Below, piece by piece: positions 1-9,270 of a DNA stretch of 64,000 nt. Location of the stretch: NCBI GenBank assembly GCA_041447175.1, contig CP166960.1, forward strand, positions 1,316,509 to 1,380,508. The letters run 5' to 3'. The DNA is from Candidatus Bathyarchaeia archaeon (GTDB lineage Archaea; Thermoproteota; Bathyarchaeia; Bathyarchaeales; Bathycorpusculaceae). How positions within the stretch are numbered: position 1 is the first letter of the stretch; the number at the start of each line of letters is the position of its first letter. The notes under the pieces are model-generated. The model was not told where the DNA came from, searched no databases, and was given only the letters and a program-made list of their open reading frames with translations. The translations under genes and the position numbers were made by a program.

Positions 1-6
1 CTTAAC

Positions 7-1488
7 GTGAAGATTCTCCTGATAAACCCGCCCCAATCATACTATCCAGACTCAGACTTGGTGACTGGAAATCTGCCGCTGGGCTTGATGTACTTAGCCG
101 CGGTTTTGGACAAAGAAGGGTACAAAGTGGAGATTCTGGACGCCTTCATGTCAGACGCCGCCTTCCACACCGTCGGTGACACAATCGAAGTCGGTTTGTC
201 CTACAACAAAATCCGCGGCGAAATCCAAAGCCGAAAACCTGACCTCGTCGGTGTAGCCAACCCGTTCTCCTCCCAAATCGAACACGCCAAAAAAGTTGCC
301 GAAGTAGCCAAAGGGGTGGATCCACAAATTTTCACCGTGGTAGGTGGTCCACATGCTTCAGTGGTTCCCGAAACTTTTCTGCAGGAGGCTAAGAGCGTTG
401 ATGTGGCGGTTATCGGTGAGGGCGAATATATCCTGCTGGATTTGGTCAAGTTCTTAGGCGGTACCAAGAAACTGCAAGACATTGAAGGCATTGCCTATCG
501 CGAAAACGGGCAAATCAAACTGACGCATCCAAGACCCTTCATCAAAAACTTGGACGAACTGCCCTATCCTGCGTATCACTTGGTGGATATGGAGCAGTAC
601 CTTAACCCCGTTAAAATCGAGTACCGCAGCTTTAAACCCCGCGCGTTAGCCATGGTAACCAGCCGCGGCTGCCCCTACAACTGCTGCTTCTGCTCGGTAC
701 ACCTACACATGGGAAAAGCCTTCAGAGCAAACTCAGCAGGCTACGTGGCTGACCACTTGCAGTTTGTGGTGGACAAGTACCGCGTAAAAAACGTGTTTTT
801 TGAAGACGACAACCTCACATTTGACCAGAAACGCATGGAAGCCATCTGCGACCAAATCGTTGAGCGCAAAATCAAATTCAACTGGGAAACGCCCAACGGC
901 GTCCGCGCTGACCGCCTCAACCTTGAATTACTCAAGAAAATGAAGAAGTCAGGGTGCCGCAGCGTCTTTTTCGGCATCGAATCAGGCGACCAAACGGTTT
1001 CTGACAACATCATACACAAAGACATAGACTTGGCAAAGGTGGTTGAGGTCGCCGAGATGTGTAAGCAGATTCATTTGACCAGCGGCGGCTTTTACATCAT
1101 CGGGTTCCCAGGCGAAAAAATCGAAAACATGAAGAAGACCGTCGAGTTTGGTCTCATGCTGAAACGCGACTACAATGTGGGTATGCACCTGTTGGTTGCT
1201 ACCCCCTCATACGGCACCAAACTGTATGAGGAGTGTATGAAGAAGGGCTACGTGAAGGAGGATTTGACGCCGCGGGCTTTGGCGGAGGTGCGGCAGACTA
1301 TGGGTAAGCCCCTGATTGAAACGGAGGACTTCACCGCAGAGGATGTGCAGGAAATCGCCGCGTACGCCATGAAAGAATACAAGCGGCTGTCCATAATTAA
1401 CAGCGTGAAATACCCCCGCAAAACGTTGGACACGCTGTTCCATAATCCGCATATCGCCGTGAAATTCATCAAAAAAATATTAGCCTAA
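7..1488 (+). CDS. B12-binding domain radical SAM protein
   Basis: The N-terminal ~150 residues read as a cobalamin-binding Rossmann-type domain (LLINPP start, VVGGPHAS, IGEGE), followed by a radical SAM core. The cluster ligands are visible in SRGCPYNCCFC, where Cys222, Cys226 and Cys229 give the CxxxCxxC signature; FFGIESG and GFYIIGFPGE fit later strands of the TIM barrel. At 493 residues it has the usual length for this superfamily, which does methylations, cyclisations and related radical chemistry on varied substrates; the substrate cannot be read from sequence. The GTG at position 7 is the first start in the window, so the true start could lie upstream. The next gene follows after 21 bases on the same strand and may be cotranscribed. 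A B12-dependent enzyme fits a genome that makes and imports corrinoids. Confidence 0.85.
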   Translation: MKILLINPPQSYYPDSDLVTGNLPLGLMYLAAVLDKEGYKVEILDAFMSDAAFHTVGDTIEVGLSYNKIRGEIQSRKPDLVGVANPFSSQIEHAKKVAEVAKGVDPQIFTVVGGPHASVVPETFLQEAKSVDVAVIGEGEYILLDLVKFLGGTKKLQDIEGIAYRENGQIKLTHPRPFIKNLDELPYPAYHLVDMEQYLNPVKIEYRSFKPRALAMVTSRGCPYNCCFCSVHLHMGKAFRANSAGYVADHLQFVVDKYRVKNVFFEDDNLTFDQKRMEAICDQIVERKIKFNWETPNGVRADRLNLELLKKMKKSGCRSVFFGIESGDQTVSDNIIHKDIDLAKVVEVAEMCKQIHLTSGGFYIIGFPGEKIENMKKTVEFGLMLKRDYNVGMHLLVATPSYGTKLYEECMKKGYVKEDLTPRALAEVRQTMGKPLIETEDFTAEDVQEIAAYAMKEYKRLSIINSVKYPRKTLDTLFHNPHIAVKFIKKILA

Positions 1489-1509
1489 CGGGTAACTGAA
1501 CGTATCAAA

Positions 1510-3792
1510 ATGAAAACAAAAACTAACAACCTCGTTGTCTACGCGATGGGTTTAGTCTTGTTGCTGGTTGTGGCTTTTGCAGGCAACAGTTTCTTTGATG
1601 CCGCCGGGGCTTATAGGTCCTCAGATAGCTGGCCCATGTTCCACCATAACCCCGCCCACACAGGTACATCAGCGTCGGCGGCGCCCAAAACCAACCAGAC
1701 CCTTTGGCAGTTCAACACGGGCGGACCCGCAGACTCGCCACTCGTTGCCGGCGGAGTGATTTATGTAGGGTCACTAGACGACCGGTTCTACGCACTCAAC
1801 TCTTCGAACGGCAAAGTCATCTGGAACTACACAACAGGCGGAAACGTGTTGTCTCCTGCCGCCTTCGGCGAAGGCTTGGTGTTTTTCGGCTCAGAAGACT
1901 TCAACGTTTACGCCCTCAACGCTTCAACGGGAGCCTACGTTTGGAGCTACAAAACGGGCTACTTTGTGGACTCCGCCGTAACCTACTCAGCGGGCACATT
2001 GTACGTGGCTTCCGAAGACCACAACCTCTATGCCCTGAATGCAGCCGACGGAGAAGTCATCTGGAGCTACCAAACAAACGACCGCATCATGCTCTCTTCC
2101 CCAATGGTGGCTAACGGAGTTGTTTACATCGGCTCACAAGACAACAAAGTATACGCATTAAACACAACAACAGGCGATTTGATTTGGAGTTACGCAGCCG
2201 GTGACGAAGTTGTTTCCTCCTGCGCCGTCTCCGAGGACACGGTTTTCTTTGGCTCAAAAGATGGCTACGTTTATGCATTGAATGCCTCGGAGGGAACGGT
2301 TATTTGGGCTTATCAGACGGATGGACCCGTGTTTTCTTCGCCAACAGTCGACGACGGCAAGGTGTATGTGGGTTCTCAGGATGGCGATCTCTACGTCCTA
2401 AACGCTCAAGAGGGAAGTTTGGTTTGGGATTTTGTCACCGACGGAGGAATTTCGGGTGGAGCTCCTGTTTCGGCGGGTGTTGTTTATGTGGGTTCACAAG
2501 ACAGCAAAATCTACGCCCTAAACGCCTCTTCAGGCGAATACTTGTGGAGTTATGCAACGGATAACATGGTGATTTCTACACCCGCCGTCTCAGACGGAAC
2601 GGTTTATGTTGGGGGCTGGGATGGACGGGTATATGCTTTGGGGGCATTAAATGGTGAACTGCGGTGGCGGTTTGTGACGGGCGGCGCAGTAGATTCTTCG
2701 CCAACCGTCGCCGACGGCGTAGTTTACGTGGGCGCCTACAACGGAAACGTATACGCCCTGAATGCTTCAACGGGTGCGGTTGCGTTTGATGAGTTTAGCA
2801 GCGATGTTTTGTGGAGTTTTCACACGGCAAACATGGTTATGTTTTCTTCCCCCGCAGTCGTGTCTGAGGTGGTTTATGTGGGCTCTTATGACGGCAAAAT
2901 CTACGCCCTAAACAGGTTGGATGGCAGGGAAATTTGGAATTTCACCACGGGGTATGCGGTGGTTTCTTCACCCACAGTTGTCGACGGTGTTCTGTATGTT
3001 GGCTCGGAAGACAGCAGCGTCTACGCCCTCAATGCCTCCACGGGGAAGCTGGTTTGGGAGTACGCAACGGGGGACCAAATCCATGTTTCTTCGCCTGCAG
3101 TTGCCAACGGAGTGGTGTATGTGGGTTCAAATGACCACAACGTCTATGCCTTAAACGCCTCTAACGGAGACTACGTATGGGTTTTTTCCACGGGTGGATT
3201 TGTGGTTTCTTCACCTGCCGTGGTGAGGGACACGGTTTATGTTGGCTCCTACGACCACAAAGTCTACGCGTTGGATGCATCAACGGGGGTGCTCCGCTGG
3301 AATTTTGCCACAGGCGATTACGTGGCTAGTTCACCAGCCGTTGCTGATGGTTTAGTCTATGTGGGTTCAGGAGACCACAAGGTGTACGCTTTGGATGCTT
3401 CTTTGGGGACAAAGCTTTGGGAGTTCACAACTGGCGCAGAGGTGGCTTCGTCGCCTGCCGTGGCTGACAACGTGGTCTATGTAGGTTCGTTTGACGGCAA
3501 ACTCTACGCTTTAGACGCTGCCTCTGGGGAGTTTTTGTGGAGCTACCAAACAGGCGGCATGGTTGCTTCTTCGCCTGCAGTCGCAGAGGGTTCTGTTTTT
3601 GTAGGGTCCTATGACCATTTGATTTACGCTTTTGGCCCTGCAGAGAAAACAGGCACGCAGGGTTCACCTGAAATTCCTGAGGCGCAATCACCTTTTTCCT
3701 TGATTGCTGCGGTTGTGTTTTTAGTTTCGATGTTGGTGTTGTCTGTTTGGCTGCGAAAAGGGTACTTGCCAAAAAAAAGGGTGATTGAATAG
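1510..3792 (+). CDS. Secreted PQQ-type beta-propeller repeat protein with C-terminal membrane anchor
   Basis: Residues ~1-33 form a signal peptide or signal anchor (VVYAMGLVLLLVVAFAG). The body is a run of about 16 repeats of roughly 40 residues built on the pattern SSPAV..GVVYVGS.D..VYALNASTG...W....G, the PQQ-enzyme / BamB blade motif. Sixteen blades could make two eight-bladed propellers. The C-terminus carries a hydrophobic helix (SLIAAVVFLVSMLVLSV) ending in basic residues, so the protein is probably held on the outer face of the membrane. No catalytic residues of quinoprotein dehydrogenases could be identified, so a scaffold or binding role is more likely than an enzyme. It lies 21 bases downstream of the radical SAM gene. 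Confidence 0.85.
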   Translation: MKTKTNNLVVYAMGLVLLLVVAFAGNSFFDAAGAYRSSDSWPMFHHNPAHTGTSASAAPKTNQTLWQFNTGGPADSPLVAGGVIYVGSLDDRFYALNSSNGKVIWNYTTGGNVLSPAAFGEGLVFFGSEDFNVYALNASTGAYVWSYKTGYFVDSAVTYSAGTLYVASEDHNLYALNAADGEVIWSYQTNDRIMLSSPMVANGVVYIGSQDNKVYALNTTTGDLIWSYAAGDEVVSSCAVSEDTVFFGSKDGYVYALNASEGTVIWAYQTDGPVFSSPTVDDGKVYVGSQDGDLYVLNAQEGSLVWDFVTDGGISGGAPVSAGVVYVGSQDSKIYALNASSGEYLWSYATDNMVISTPAVSDGTVYVGGWDGRVYALGALNGELRWRFVTGGAVDSSPTVADGVVYVGAYNGNVYALNASTGAVAFDEFSSDVLWSFHTANMVMFSSPAVVSEVVYVGSYDGKIYALNRLDGREIWNFTTGYAVVSSPTVVDGVLYVGSEDSSVYALNASTGKLVWEYATGDQIHVSSPAVANGVVYVGSNDHNVYALNASNGDYVWVFSTGGFVVSSPAVVRDTVYVGSYDHKVYALDASTGVLRWNFATGDYVASSPAVADGLVYVGSGDHKVYALDASLGTKLWEFTTGAEVASSPAVADNVVYVGSFDGKLYALDAASGEFLWSYQTGGMVASSPAVAEGSVFVGSYDHLIYAFGPAEKTGTQGSPEIPEAQSPFSLIAAVVFLVSMLVLSVWLRKGYLPKKRVIE

Positions 3793-3821
3793 AAAAAGAG
3801 GCAGTAGAAGAGGATCGCTTG

Positions 3822-4358
3822 TTAGCGTCCTTCTCTGACAACCACGGTTTCTGACAGGAAGTTAAAGATTCTCTGCCTCCGCTTGGGATACAAAGCCCAG
3901 CCGATGAGTAGATCCAGCAGTAAGAAGAAGGCTTTACCGACGCTTTCCAGTGCTGCATGAACCAAATCGATGCGGCTCCCGTCTAGCCGTACCACTCGTA
4001 GACGCATAAGCATCTTTCCGAAGGATTGCCCTGAAAGGCCCTCCATAAGCGTCCAGTATAGGAAGTAGAGAACGCCTCCTGTGCCAAAGTTGACAAATGG
4101 AAGCCAGCTTGGCAAAAACTCAAAAGGTTCCCAAGCAAACCATGTGAAAAACTCCAAAAGACCAACCAAGACGCCGATTATGATTACGTCTATGAGCCAC
4201 GCAACAAAGCGTTCTCCCCACGAGGCTAAAGACAACTGGGATGCGATAGGCGCGGCTTGACGGGGAACATCAGATTCAAAGAAGACAGCGGTTCCGCATT
4301 TTGGGCAGAACCGGTCTTGGGGCGTTAATAAATTGCCACATTTTTTGCAGTAAGGCAT
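3822..4358 (-). CDS. Zinc-ribbon RDD-family membrane protein
   Basis: The protein opens with a zinc ribbon, CKKCGNLLTPQDRFCPKCG (two CxxC knuckles), followed by an RDD-type membrane domain with hydrophobic stretches around WLIDVIIIGVLVGLL and GVLYFLYWTLMEG, then LSGQSFGKMLMRLRVVRLDG, typical of RDD proteins. The start is set at the ATG before PYCKKCG because this puts the ribbon at the N-terminus as in related proteins; an upstream in-frame ATG would add nine residues. RDD proteins are poorly characterised, and some are linked to ion transport. It is convergent with the beta-propeller gene and divergent from another zinc-ribbon membrane protein. Confidence 0.75.
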   Translation of the reverse strand: MPYCKKCGNLLTPQDRFCPKCGTAVFFESDVPRQAAPIASQLSLASWGERFVAWLIDVIIIGVLVGLLEFFTWFAWEPFEFLPSWLPFVNFGTGGVLYFLYWTLMEGLSGQSFGKMLMRLRVVRLDGSRIDLVHAALESVGKAFFLLLDLLIGWALYPKRRQRIFNFLSETVVVREGR

Positions 4359-4482
4359 GAATTTTCCTCGAACATATCTCTTCACTTCAGCTATATCTGG
4401 TTTTTCTAAACATAGATATTCCGCTGAATGGGTTTAAAGACTTAAATCTTTGCGCTCATCTGGGTAATTGAGGCGCTTACTT

Positions 4483-6498
4483 ATGTCGTATTGTCAAAAA
4501 TGCGGCGCCGAGCTAGACGAAGATGCGAAGTTTTGCCGAGTCTGCGGCGCACCGGTGGAAGCGAAACATACTGAACAAGAAACGTTCAATCACAAAAGAC
4601 ACAGGTCACCCTACACGGTACCCCTTGCCGTCGTGATAGTGGTTGTTTTATTTGGGGGATTAGTTGCGGCGGCAGCAATTGTACCGTTAAGGCAGACAGA
4701 TTTTAGCCAGAAAGAAATCGCATCAGCCGTTCCTGACGTAAACACGGTCTACGTGAACTTTGAGGCTGACATAGCCGACGTTAATATTATTCCAACTGAT
4801 TTGCCTGACCAACTTGTGAAGCTTGATGTTTCCGCGGTTGGTTCCACGGGGCTTTTTGGGTCAAACTCTGAGCCTGTTAAGGTGACGTTTACTAATCACA
4901 CCCAAGACGGCATCCTCACAGTCACATCAAAGGTTTCCCGCACTGAATCATGGATTTCGATTTTTAACCTTGAAGTTACCTGTGACCTGTACGTGGATTA
5001 CTCTGTTGACCTTAACATTGATGCTCACACCGCAGTGGGAAAAGTGAGCCTGAACTCCCAAGTTCCTGTGGTCTTCCAAAACTTAACGCTGAAAAGCACC
5101 ACAGGCAGCGTTGAAACCAATCTTTCAGGCTCAGCTGTTTTGACTCAGGATGTTTCTGTTTCGACCACAACGGGCAATGTTGATTTTTCGTGGAATAATG
5201 TTCAGGTTTCAAAAAATATCTCCGTGACCTTGGCAACAACCACTGGTGAAGTAACGGCGAATGTTGCCCACTCCAAGGTTCTGGCGGGTAACGTGTCGAT
5301 TAGTGCTCAGACCACAACGGGCAACGTAAACATTGGGGTGGACATAAGCGGCGACGTCGGCGCCCAGTTAACCTCCCACACAACCACTGGAGGCATAACC
5401 GTAGATGCCACGAGCTTTAACGGCGACAGCTCCCCAGTGTATTCTAGCAATTACCCTGCATCAAGCAATTTCCTTGTGGACTCACAAACCTTCACGGGCG
5501 GAATTCATCTTAAAGGGGGGTATCACAACCAAGAGCCTGAGAAGCCTTTTCCCGAACAAGCGCGTGACGCCGCCGTATCTTACATAAAGGCTAATCACCC
5601 AGACGCGGCGCAGTTCATAAACGGCTTTGACTGGGCAGGAGGCAGACAAACCCCTGAAGGTCTTGATGGGGCAGAAACATACTCATACGTCAGCCAAAAC
5701 TGGAACGTAACCATCCACTACCCCGTGGTCCCCAACCCCAGTTACGCGGTTATGGCAAACTACACACACGGAGACGCCTCGATTGCTTGGGAGGGAACAT
5801 GGCAGAATGGAGACATAGCAGAGACCAACTATGCAAGCACGCTTATGACTTCAATGCAGGAAGAAGCCCGCAACGACGTGATGGGGTACATAAGAGAAGT
5901 TCATGTTGAAACCGCACAGTTCATCAACGACTTGAACTGGAGTGGAGGCAGAGTAGACACGGGACTGTTAGGCGCTGAAAAATATGTTTATACTACCTTG
6001 ATGCCGATTCCTGGCGGAGCAGGCTGGACCGTAGCGCTCACTTACCCGGTGGTTCCTAATCCTGTGTACACAGTTACGGCTAACTATACGCAGACGGGCG
6101 TCCTGTCACCCTACAGTGTCCTCTGGGAGGGCACATGGCAAGACGGCGCCGTAAATGAAACAAGCTACAGTTCAAACGTGCCTGTGACGCAGGAGCAAAT
6201 CCGCGACTCAACCATGAATTACATTAAATTTAGCCATAACGAAACCGCGCAGTTCATGCAGGACCTGAATTGGACAGGGGGTAGAGTGGACAGGGGCTTA
6301 CTTGTTGGCTCGGAACGTTACACTTACTTAAGCGGTGGCTGGAACGTCACCATGACATACCCTGTTGTGCTCAACCCGATCTACGCTATCACTGCAGACT
6401 ACAAAGCTCAAGGCATAGGCATACCATACCGGGTAATCTGGGAAGGCACCTGGCAAAAGGGCACCCTAACCGAAACCAACTACACATTCGCCCAGTAA
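4483..6498 (+). CDS. Zinc-ribbon membrane-anchored protein with beta-helix-like domain and triple C-terminal repeat
   Basis: Visible parts in order: an N-terminal zinc ribbon (CQKCGAELDEDAKFCRVCG), a membrane helix (VPLAVVIVVVLFGGLVAAAA), an extracytoplasmic region rich in TTTGNV/TTTGEV repeats like DUF4097-type beta-helix adhesin domains (~residues 80-340), and then three copies of a ~95-residue unit. Each copy carries AQFI..L.W.GGR, a TYPVVPNP-like stretch and WEGTW..G...ETNY. The ATG before SYCQKCG was chosen because it places the ribbon at the N-terminus; the first ATG adds five residues. The cytoplasmic ribbon with a large exterior suggests a cell-surface protein, but no function can be assigned. 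The triple repeat indicates internal duplication. Confidence 0.7.
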   Translation: MSYCQKCGAELDEDAKFCRVCGAPVEAKHTEQETFNHKRHRSPYTVPLAVVIVVVLFGGLVAAAAIVPLRQTDFSQKEIASAVPDVNTVYVNFEADIADVNIIPTDLPDQLVKLDVSAVGSTGLFGSNSEPVKVTFTNHTQDGILTVTSKVSRTESWISIFNLEVTCDLYVDYSVDLNIDAHTAVGKVSLNSQVPVVFQNLTLKSTTGSVETNLSGSAVLTQDVSVSTTTGNVDFSWNNVQVSKNISVTLATTTGEVTANVAHSKVLAGNVSISAQTTTGNVNIGVDISGDVGAQLTSHTTTGGITVDATSFNGDSSPVYSSNYPASSNFLVDSQTFTGGIHLKGGYHNQEPEKPFPEQARDAAVSYIKANHPDAAQFINGFDWAGGRQTPEGLDGAETYSYVSQNWNVTIHYPVVPNPSYAVMANYTHGDASIAWEGTWQNGDIAETNYASTLMTSMQEEARNDVMGYIREVHVETAQFINDLNWSGGRVDTGLLGAEKYVYTTLMPIPGGAGWTVALTYPVVPNPVYTVTANYTQTGVLSPYSVLWEGTWQDGAVNETSYSSNVPVTQEQIRDSTMNYIKFSHNETAQFMQDLNWTGGRVDRGLLVGSERYTYLSGGWNVTMTYPVVLNPIYAITADYKAQGIGIPYRVIWEGTWQKGTLTETNYTFAQ

Positions 6499-6568
6499 CC
6501 CGCCGCCCTTTTCCTAAATCTTTAAATTGAAACTGCAACCATCTCAAAGGCAGACAAAGGTGACAATT

Positions 6569-6811
6569 TTGAGTGACGAAAAAAAGTTTACACCTGAAGA
6601 ACTAGCAAAGTTTAACGGAAAAAACGGTAACCCCGCATACGTTGCTTTCAAGGGGAAAGTTTATGATGTCTCTGAAAGCAGCTTCTGGATGGACGGAGAC
6701 CACCTTGGCGCTCACGAAGCAGGCAAGGACCTCACAGAAGAAGTAGAGATAGCGCCCCACGGACCTGAAAACCTGGACCGCGTCAAAGCGGTGGGTGTCC
6801 TCAGCCAATAG
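6569..6811 (+). CDS. Cytochrome b5-like heme/steroid-binding domain protein
   Basis: About 80 residues matching the small soluble cytochrome b5-like family: FTPEELAKFNG, NPAYVAFKGKVYDVS, then GDHLGAHEAGKDLTEE and APHG. The two histidines in GDHLGAH and APHG are the likely heme ligands; the usual HPGG-type motif is altered to HLGAH. The TTG at 6569 is chosen because GGTGA lies about six bases upstream and the family consensus begins right after it; an upstream GTG (6560) or TTG (6527) would add 3 or 14 residues. The gene stands alone between a surface protein and the convergent apt gene. Heme binding is inferred from family. Confidence 0.75.
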   Translation: MSDEKKFTPEELAKFNGKNGNPAYVAFKGKVYDVSESSFWMDGDHLGAHEAGKDLTEEVEIAPHGPENLDRVKAVGVLSQ

Positions 6812-6832
6812 GGCAACCATCACGCTGTTAAG

Positions 6833-7357
6833 TTAGAGGTTGGGGGTTTCGTAGCGTATAAGCGAGAAAATCTCGTGCTTGTCGCCCAATAGTTTACGTC
6901 CACCGCAGTAAGCCAGCTCAATCAGAAAGCCTAAACCCACAACTTCGCCGCCGAGTTTCTCGACCAAGTCAATGTTGGCTTTAACAGTGCCGCCGGTTGC
7001 AAGCAAATCGTCGATGAGAAGAACTTTTTCTCCTTTTTTGATTGCGTCAGCTTGAATTTCAATGGTGTCCGCCTCATACTCCTTCTGGTAAGTCAGAGGT
7101 TCACATTCACCGGGAAGTTTACCCTTCTTTCGTATGGGCACAAACCCTACTCCCAGCGCGTAAGCCAAAGGGGCACCTAAAATGAAGCCTCGGGCCTCAT
7201 TTGACGCAATAACATCAATGCTTTTGTCTTTGTAGTGAGCGGCAAGTTTGTCGATGGCTTCTTTGAAAGACGCTTGGTCTTTGAGCAGGGGCAAAATATC
7301 CCAGAAAACAACCCCTTTGAATTCGGGAAAACGCCTAATTTTTGCTTTCAAATCCAT
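6833..7357 (-). CDS. apt: Adenine phosphoribosyltransferase
   Basis: Converts adenine and PRPP to AMP and pyrophosphate. The 174-residue protein has the type-I phosphoribosyltransferase layout: FWDILPLL near the N-terminus, DVIASNEARGFILGAPLAYALG, and the PRPP loop VLLIDDLLATGGTVKAN. Length is typical. The ATG start gives the usual KAKIRRFPEFKGVVFWD opening. It lies 14 bases downstream of methylthioadenosine phosphorylase on the same strand. That is a sensible operon, since the phosphorylase releases adenine and this enzyme recaptures it. Confidence 0.92.
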   Translation of the reverse strand: MDLKAKIRRFPEFKGVVFWDILPLLKDQASFKEAIDKLAAHYKDKSIDVIASNEARGFILGAPLAYALGVGFVPIRKKGKLPGECEPLTYQKEYEADTIEIQADAIKKGEKVLLIDDLLATGGTVKANIDLVEKLGGEVVGLGFLIELAYCGGRKLLGDKHEIFSLIRYETPNL

Positions 7358-7371
7358 TTCATTTCACTCCA

Positions 7372-8160
7372 TTAAACTAAAGCGCCAGTCAACGCGCAGC
7401 CACACTCGCAAACTTCTCTTTGCGCAGGCAACGCGGCAACTGCGTCCACAATTATTTTTTTGACTTTTTCCACGTTTGCACGCATTGTAGAAACGATTTC
7501 TTCTGTGCTGACAGGGTGGTCTTTCCAGCAGTCATAATCAGTAATCATCGCGGTGGAAGCATAGCAGAGTTCGGCTTCGCGGGCGAGAACACATTCAGGG
7601 ACCATAGTCATGCCCACCACATCGGCGCCCCACATTTGAAACATCCGCGACTCTGCTTTTGTTGAGAACCGTGGACCTTCAATGCAAATGTAGGTTCCTG
7701 TTGGATGCGCAGTGATGCCTGCTTTTTCCGCCACTGCAAGTAGGGTTTTTCGTATCTCGGGGCACATGGGCTCAGCGACCGAAATGTGGCAGACCTTATC
7801 CTGCGTGTAAAATGACTGCTCCCGTTTGGTGGTTCGGTCAATGAATTGGTCAACAAACGCCAACTCGCCGGGTTTGTATTCTTCTCGCAGAGAACCCACA
7901 GTGGAGACCGCTAAGACCCGTGTGACGCCCAGCTTTTTGAAGGCGCATATGTTGGCGCGGCTGTTCACGTCGGTGGGACGGATGGTGTGTTTGCGTCCGT
8001 GACGTGCTAAAAACGCCACTTTCTTGCCTGCTAACTCGCCGACAGTAAACGAGTCCGAAGGGGCACCGTAAGGAGTGTTAATTTCTACTTCTTGGATGTT
8101 TTTGAGTAAATTGGGGTCGTAAAGACCTGTTCCTCCGATAATTCCGATTTCGGCTTGCAT
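7372..8160 (-). CDS. mtnP: S-methyl-5'-thioadenosine phosphorylase
   Basis: Phosphorolysis of methylthioadenosine to adenine and methylthioribose-1-phosphate. Family motifs are present: IGIIGGTGLYDP at the N-terminus, ARHGRKHTIRPTDVNSRAN, TYICIEGPRFSTKAES and VVGMTMVPECVLAREAELCYA. The start is placed at the ATG before QAEIGIIGG, giving 262 residues; the longer frame adds 24 residues not expected for the family. The C-terminus carries a CECGC cysteine cluster, as is common in archaeal members. The gene is upstream of apt and shares its strand, forming a purine/methionine salvage pair. Confidence 0.9.
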   Translation of the reverse strand: MQAEIGIIGGTGLYDPNLLKNIQEVEINTPYGAPSDSFTVGELAGKKVAFLARHGRKHTIRPTDVNSRANICAFKKLGVTRVLAVSTVGSLREEYKPGELAFVDQFIDRTTKREQSFYTQDKVCHISVAEPMCPEIRKTLLAVAEKAGITAHPTGTYICIEGPRFSTKAESRMFQMWGADVVGMTMVPECVLAREAELCYASTAMITDYDCWKDHPVSTEEIVSTMRANVEKVKKIIVDAVAALPAQREVCECGCALTGALV

Positions 8161-8298
8161 GAGACCGTACTTCGGTGGTTTGACCTTATAAAAATAGCGA
8201 CCGAAAAAACAGTCAAAACAGAATTCCAACACATCAACAGTACAGAAACAAGAACAGTTGTTAATTATTTGCCATAGTAAAGGAAAAGGGGTTTAGGC

Positions 8299-9270
8299 TT
8301 ACGGCCTGATTTCTTTTCGCAAGAAAAGAATGTAAGATGCAATGAAGCACACAACCATGCCAACTGTTATTGCAGTGAATTGGGGCCAACTTGCTTCTAT
8401 GCCCTGATTCGGGTTAAAGGAGCTTAAGGGGCTTACATAAACCGAGTACCCGCTTAAGATAATGCTGCAAGCAGAACTGTAAAGGTAAGACGGCGAAATG
8501 CTCTGGATTGCATTTTGCAGAGACGATCTTTGCTCTATTCTTTGCATGTACAACTGCGTTTGGCTCTGGTCAAACTGACCGCTACTTGAGGTCACGAACT
8601 GAATTTGCTGTATGGGAACAATTGCGTTAGCTATGAATGAAGCCAGAATGGTTATGACAAATAAGAAAAATATCCAAGTGAAAACAGTTGTCACCATGGC
8701 AGTTGTTGTTTTCTTAAAAACGGTCGAGAACAGAAGGCTTAGAGCAAGCCAAAACCCAAGGTAGAGAATAGTAAGCAAGGTAAATGCAATAATGCGGGAA
8801 ACTTCAGCGGCAGTTGGTCCAAAGCCTACAATGGGAATTGCTAAACCAACCATTATGCCGACCGTGCTCACCGCCATAAGAGAAAGCGCGGAAATTCCAG
8901 CTAAAAATTTGCCGTTTACTACGGCATCACGGTATATAGGTTGGGTCAGAAGAACGGATAGGCTGCCACTTGAACGCTCCTTGTTGATTGCATCAAAGCC
9001 TAAAGCTAAACCGATAACGGGACCAAAATACATCATGAGATACGTGAAGGGTAAACCAGCGAAGGCACTGGTAAATATCGAGAGAAAGTTTGCTCCTCCA
9101 AAACTTACGCTGCTTATTGCGCCTTGGCTCATGTTAGTTTTGATGGAGGTGGCACCCTGATAGGCAGACATCGTGGCTAAGGCAAGGATGAGAACGAAAA
9201 GGATTATGAAACGTTTACTTCCTAAATGGTCGGCAAGTTCCTTTTTGAAAACGGTAACAAAATTTGCCAT
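8299..9270 (-). CDS. ABC-2 type transporter permease (cassette 1)
   Basis: A 323-residue membrane protein. It starts TVFKKELADHLGSKRF and is followed by about six hydrophobic segments, with the INKERSSGSLSVLLTQPI motif typical of ABC-2 family permeases (ABC2_membrane_2/NosY-like). A long extracytoplasmic loop lies between residues ~200 and 280. The start ATG overlaps the stop of the upstream ATPase gene by one base (TAATG), so the two are translationally coupled. It is clearly paralogous to the permease at 14667-15716. The substrate is unknown; the neighbouring secreted NEW3 protein suggests a role at the cell surface. Confidence 0.85.
   Translation of the reverse strand: MANFVTVFKKELADHLGSKRFIILFVLILALATMSAYQGATSIKTNMSQGAISSVSFGGANFLSIFTSAFAGLPFTYLMMYFGPVIGLALGFDAINKERSSGSLSVLLTQPIYRDAVVNGKFLAGISALSLMAVSTVGIMVGLAIPIVGFGPTAAEVSRIIAFTLLTILYLGFWLALSLLFSTVFKKTTTAMVTTVFTWIFFLFVITILASFIANAIVPIQQIQFVTSSSGQFDQSQTQLYMQRIEQRSSLQNAIQSISPSYLYSSACSIILSGYSVYVSPLSSFNPNQGIEASWPQFTAITVGMVVCFIASYILFLRKEIRP

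Noticed and set aside
3425..3958. Minus-strand 177-codon frame opposite the end of the beta-propeller gene
   Set aside because: Overlaps two well-supported genes and is rich in Gln, Lys and Arg, as expected from reading the repeat in antisense.
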